Origin: Paenalicyclobacillus ferrooxydans
Lineage (GTDB): Bacteria; Bacillota; Bacilli; Alicyclobacillales; Alicyclobacillaceae
Direction of reading: 5' to 3'
Assembly (NCBI RefSeq): GCF_001399675.1
Contig: NZ_LJCO01000079.1
Location: 122,326 to 186,325 of the forward strand
DNA: 64,000 bases
Of this stretch, positions 61,581-64,000 are shown piece by piece; the first letter of the stretch is position 1, and the number at the start of each line of letters is the position of its first letter. The notes beneath the pieces were generated by a model. That model searched no databases, was not told the origin of the DNA, and worked only from the letters and a program-made list of their open reading frames with translations. Both the position numbers and the translations under genes were made by a program.

Positions 61581-62561
61581 ATGCTGAAAATTGGCGATGT
61601 TCAGATTGATAATCCTGTCATCTTGGCACCGATGGCCGGCGTCTGCAATCCGCCCTTTCGAAAAATAGCCAAGCGGCTGGGTGCGGGTATGGTTTGTGCG
61701 GAAATGGTCAGTGACAAAGGGTTGGTGCATGGCAGTCTCAAAAGCCAACAGATGTTGACCATCTTGACGGATGAACACCCAGTAAGCCTGCAACTCGTTG
61801 GTTACGATAAGGAATCGATGGTCGCTGCAGCGGAAATGCTCGGTGAGACCAACGCAGATTTGATTGATATCAACATGGGATGCCCTGTGTTGAAGATTTA
61901 TAAAAACGGATCGGGCGCAGCACTTGCCCGGGACCCCAAATATGCTGCAGACATTGTCAAGGCGGTGGTGGAACGTGTCAACAAACCGGTCACCGTCAAG
62001 TTCCGCAAAGGATGGGACGACGATTCTGTGAATGCGGTCGAGGTCGCGAAAGCGGTCGAGCAGGCTGGTGCGCAGGCAGTGGCTGTCCACGGGCGTACCG
62101 CTAAACAGCTGTACAGTGGACAAGCCGATTGGAGCATCATCCGCCGCGTCAAAGAGGGTGTCTCGATACCTGTGATTGGGAACGGTGATGTGACCGATCC
62201 GATGGCGGCGAAACGCATGCTCGAAGAGACTGGTTGCGACGGTGTAATGGTGGGCCGAGCTGCACTTGGCAACCCGTGGGTGTTCCGCGAAATCAGCCAC
62301 TTCCTGAGCACTGGCAAAGAACTTGCCGAACCGGATGCTGTGGAGCGGATCGCTGTGGCGATTGAACATTTGCACCTGCTCTGTGATTACAAAGGTGATG
62401 TCGTAGGTGTCCGTGAGATGCGCAAGCACGCGGCATGGTACATCAAAGGCCTGCCTGGGTCTGCCCAGATGCGCGATATCGTCAACACGCAAACCACTCG
62501 GGATGGTATGGAGAATGCACTTCGGGCGTTCCTCGATGAGGTGCTTGGGATCGCGGTGTAA
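61581..62561 (+). CDS. dusB: tRNA-dihydrouridine synthase B
   Basis: 326 residues. FMN/TIM-barrel signatures: VILAPMAGVCNPPFR, catalytic Cys in NMGCPVLKIYKNGSGAAL, VTVKFRKGW, AVHGRTAKQLYSG and GVMVGRAALGNPWVF. Reduces uridine in the D-loop of tRNAs. The usual Thr-Asp of PMAGVTD is Cys-Asn here, a minor variation. ATG 61581 has GGGAGG upstream. The tandem array follows. Confidence 0.94.
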   Translation: MLKIGDVQIDNPVILAPMAGVCNPPFRKIAKRLGAGMVCAEMVSDKGLVHGSLKSQQMLTILTDEHPVSLQLVGYDKESMVAAAEMLGETNADLIDINMGCPVLKIYKNGSGAALARDPKYAADIVKAVVERVNKPVTVKFRKGWDDDSVNAVEVAKAVEQAGAQAVAVHGRTAKQLYSGQADWSIIRRVKEGVSIPVIGNGDVTDPMAAKRMLEETGCDGVMVGRAALGNPWVFREISHFLSTGKELAEPDAVERIAVAIEHLHLLCDYKGDVVGVREMRKHAAWYIKGLPGSAQMRDIVNTQTTRDGMENALRAFLDEVLGIAV

Positions 62562-62586
62562 GACGAGCAACATCATCGACAGTCTC

Positions 62587-62618
62587 AGGCCCAGACTCTA
62601 ACGTTATAGTCTGGGCCT
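62587..62618 (+). terminator. Terminator of dusB
   Basis: AGGCCCAGACT and AGTCTGGGCCT pair perfectly (11 bp) around a 10-nt loop, followed by TCATTG. It separates dusB from the repeat array. Confidence 0.8.
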
Positions 62619-62658
62619 TCATTGCAACGGCCACGATACACCGGCTAATTTTTTGGCA

Positions 62659-64000
62659 GCGACTAAGGCAGCCCGATTTGCCCCGATTGGCTCTGGCTTA
62701 GTCGGTGGACGCGACTAAGGCAGCTTGATTTGCCCCGATTAACCCTCGCTTAGTCGGCGAAACCGACTTAAGGCGCAAAAAATGAGGAGTTAAGTCGCTC
62801 GGAGCGACTTAACGGATCGCGCAGCCTCCTGCTAAGTCGGTGGAAGCGACTAAGGCAGCCCGATTTGCCTCGATTGGCCCTTGCTTAGTCGGTGGAAGCG
62901 ACTTAAGGCGCAAAAAATGAGGAGTTAAGTCGCTCGGAGCGACTTAACGGATCGCGCAGCCTCCTGCTAAGTCGGTGGAAGCGACTCAGGCAGCCCGATT
63001 GGCCCGATTGGCCCTTGCTTAGTCGGCGAAACCGACTTAAGGCGCAAAAAATGAGGAGTTAAGTCGCTCGGAGCGACTTAACGGATTGGCCAGCCTCCTG
63101 CTAAGTCGGTGGAAGCGACTAAGGCAGCCCGATTTGCCCCGATTGGCCCTTGCTTAGTCGGTGGAAGCGACTTAAGGCGCAAAAAATGAGGAGTTAAGTC
63201 GCTCGGAGCGACTTAACGGATTGGCCAGCCCCCTGCTAAGTCGGTGGAAGCGACTAAGGCAGCCCGATTTGCCCCGAGTGGCTCTGGCTTAGTCGGCGAA
63301 ACCGACTTAAGGCGCAAAAAATGAGGAGTTAAGTCGCTCGGAGCGACTTAACGGATTGGCCAGCCTCCTGCTAAGTCGGTGGAAGCGACTAAGGCAGCCC
63401 GATTTGCCTCGATTGGCCCTTGCTTAGTCGGCGGAAGCGACTTAAGGCGCAAAAAATGAGGAGTTAAGTCGCTCGGAGCGACTTAACGGATTGGCCAGCC
63501 TCCTGCTAAGTCGGTGGAAGCGACTAAGGCAGCCCGATTTGCCCCGATTGGCCCTTGCTTAGTCGGTGGAAGCGACTAAGGCAGCCCGATTTGCCCCGAT
63601 TGGCTCTGGCTTAGTCGGCGAAACCGACTTAAGGCGCAAAAAATGAGGAGTTAAGTCGCTCGGAGCGACTTAACGGATTGGCCAGCCTCCTGCTAAGTCG
63701 GTGGAAGCGACTAAGGCAGCCCGATTTGCCCCGATTGGCCCTTGCTTAGTCGGTGGAAGCGACTTAAGGCGCAAAAAATGAGGAGTTAAGTCGCTCGGAG
63801 CGACTTAACGGATTGGCCAGCCCCCTGCTAAGTCGGTGGAAGCGACTAAGGCAGCCCGATTTGCCCCGAGTGGCTCTGGCTTAGTCGGCGAAACCGACTT
63901 AAGGCGCAAAAAATGAGGAGTTAAGTCGCTCGGAGCGACTTAACGGATTGGCCAGCCTCCTGCTAAGTCGGTGGAAGCGACTAAGGCAGCCCGATTTGCC
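62659..64000. repeat. Tandem two-module palindromic repeat array (runs off the window)
   Basis: Two modules alternate. Module A (52 bp) begins GCGACTAAGGCAGCCCGATT and ends CTTAGTCGG. Module B (83 bp) begins CGACTTAAGGCGCAAAAAAT and contains the palindrome GTTAAGTCGCTC-G-GAGCGACTTAAC. The visible order is AAB, five AB, AAB, AB, AB, A. Nine B modules start their A6 tract at 62777, 62912, 63046, 63181, 63316, 63451, 63638, 63773 and 63908, so the spacing is 135 bp (134 once), or 187 bp where module A is doubled. Copies are nearly identical. Each joint is an AGTCG/CGACT hairpin. All frames contain frequent stops, so it is non-coding. Confidence 0.95.

Noticed and set aside
62659..64000. CRISPR array
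   Set aside because: Periodic repeats are present but there are no unique spacers; the whole unit is conserved, and no cas genes are in view.
62659..64000. Repetitive coding sequence
   Set aside because: The 135-bp period is divisible by three, but TAA and TAG occur in each frame within every unit (CTTAAG, ACTAAG, CTTAG) and no long ORF exists on either strand.

Overview
The window looks like chromosome of a Gram-positive, endospore-forming Firmicute, most like the Alicyclobacillus group (inference). The pointers are a CotX-type spore coat cluster, a squalene/sporulenol-type cyclase, YqhV (DUF2619), an SdpR/SdpI pair, a bacilliredoxin, the hemE-hemH-hemY order of the coproporphyrin-dependent heme pathway, strong GGAGG ribosome sites and frequent GTG/TTG starts. 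A selenocysteine tRNA shows that the lineage has, or had, a Sec decoding system.

Layout. 0-2 kb: spore coat cluster ended by a perfect hairpin. 2-14 kb: alpha/beta hydrolase, two transporters, Nudix hydrolase, polysaccharide-deacetylase lipoprotein, isochorismatase, MYG1-family protein, several small membrane proteins and a class II terpene cyclase. 14-20 kb: potassium uptake island, with kdpE on the minus strand facing away from a 27-codon membrane micro-ORF, kdpF, kdpA, kdpB and kdpC; kdpD is absent. 20-32 kb: pentapeptide protein, glycosyltransferase, sdpRI, asnS, COG4280-type membrane protein, PlsC, DedA, a RodA/FtsW protein, a YitT-like protein and a COG4705 protein. 32-47.5 kb: an accessory zone with regulatory modules (PadR plus two DUF1048 proteins; TetR with an MFS exporter), copA, and an unusual density of broken genes (two aminoglycoside-phosphotransferase-like genes, an acyl-CoA synthetase, a GNAT, an oligopeptide permease, an SDR tail and a membrane ORF with an in-frame TGA). 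47.5-54 kb: GNAT enzymes, tRNA-Sec, an S9 peptidase and a fluoride-export locus with two crcB genes, one behind a fluoride riboswitch. 54-62.6 kb: heme operon, bacilliredoxin, FAH-fold enzyme, DtxR-type regulator, D-Ala-D-Ala carboxypeptidase, TM2 protein and dusB.

From 62.66 kb to the end there is a non-coding tandem array of two modules, A (52 bp) and B (83 bp), mostly alternating as a 135-bp unit. Each module boundary is a small AGTCG/CGACT hairpin. Nine B modules are visible and the array runs off the window. It is the most unusual structure here.

The genes form several working units: Kdp potassium import with its response regulator; late heme synthesis (uroporphyrinogen to coproheme precursors); ion-stress export (CrcB fluoride, CopA copper, an MntP-like protein); and envelope functions (deacetylase, carboxypeptidase, RodA-like, DedA, PlsC, terpene cyclase). 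Everything is read by eye, so starts are chosen from Shine-Dalgarno spacing and families from motifs, not from database searches.
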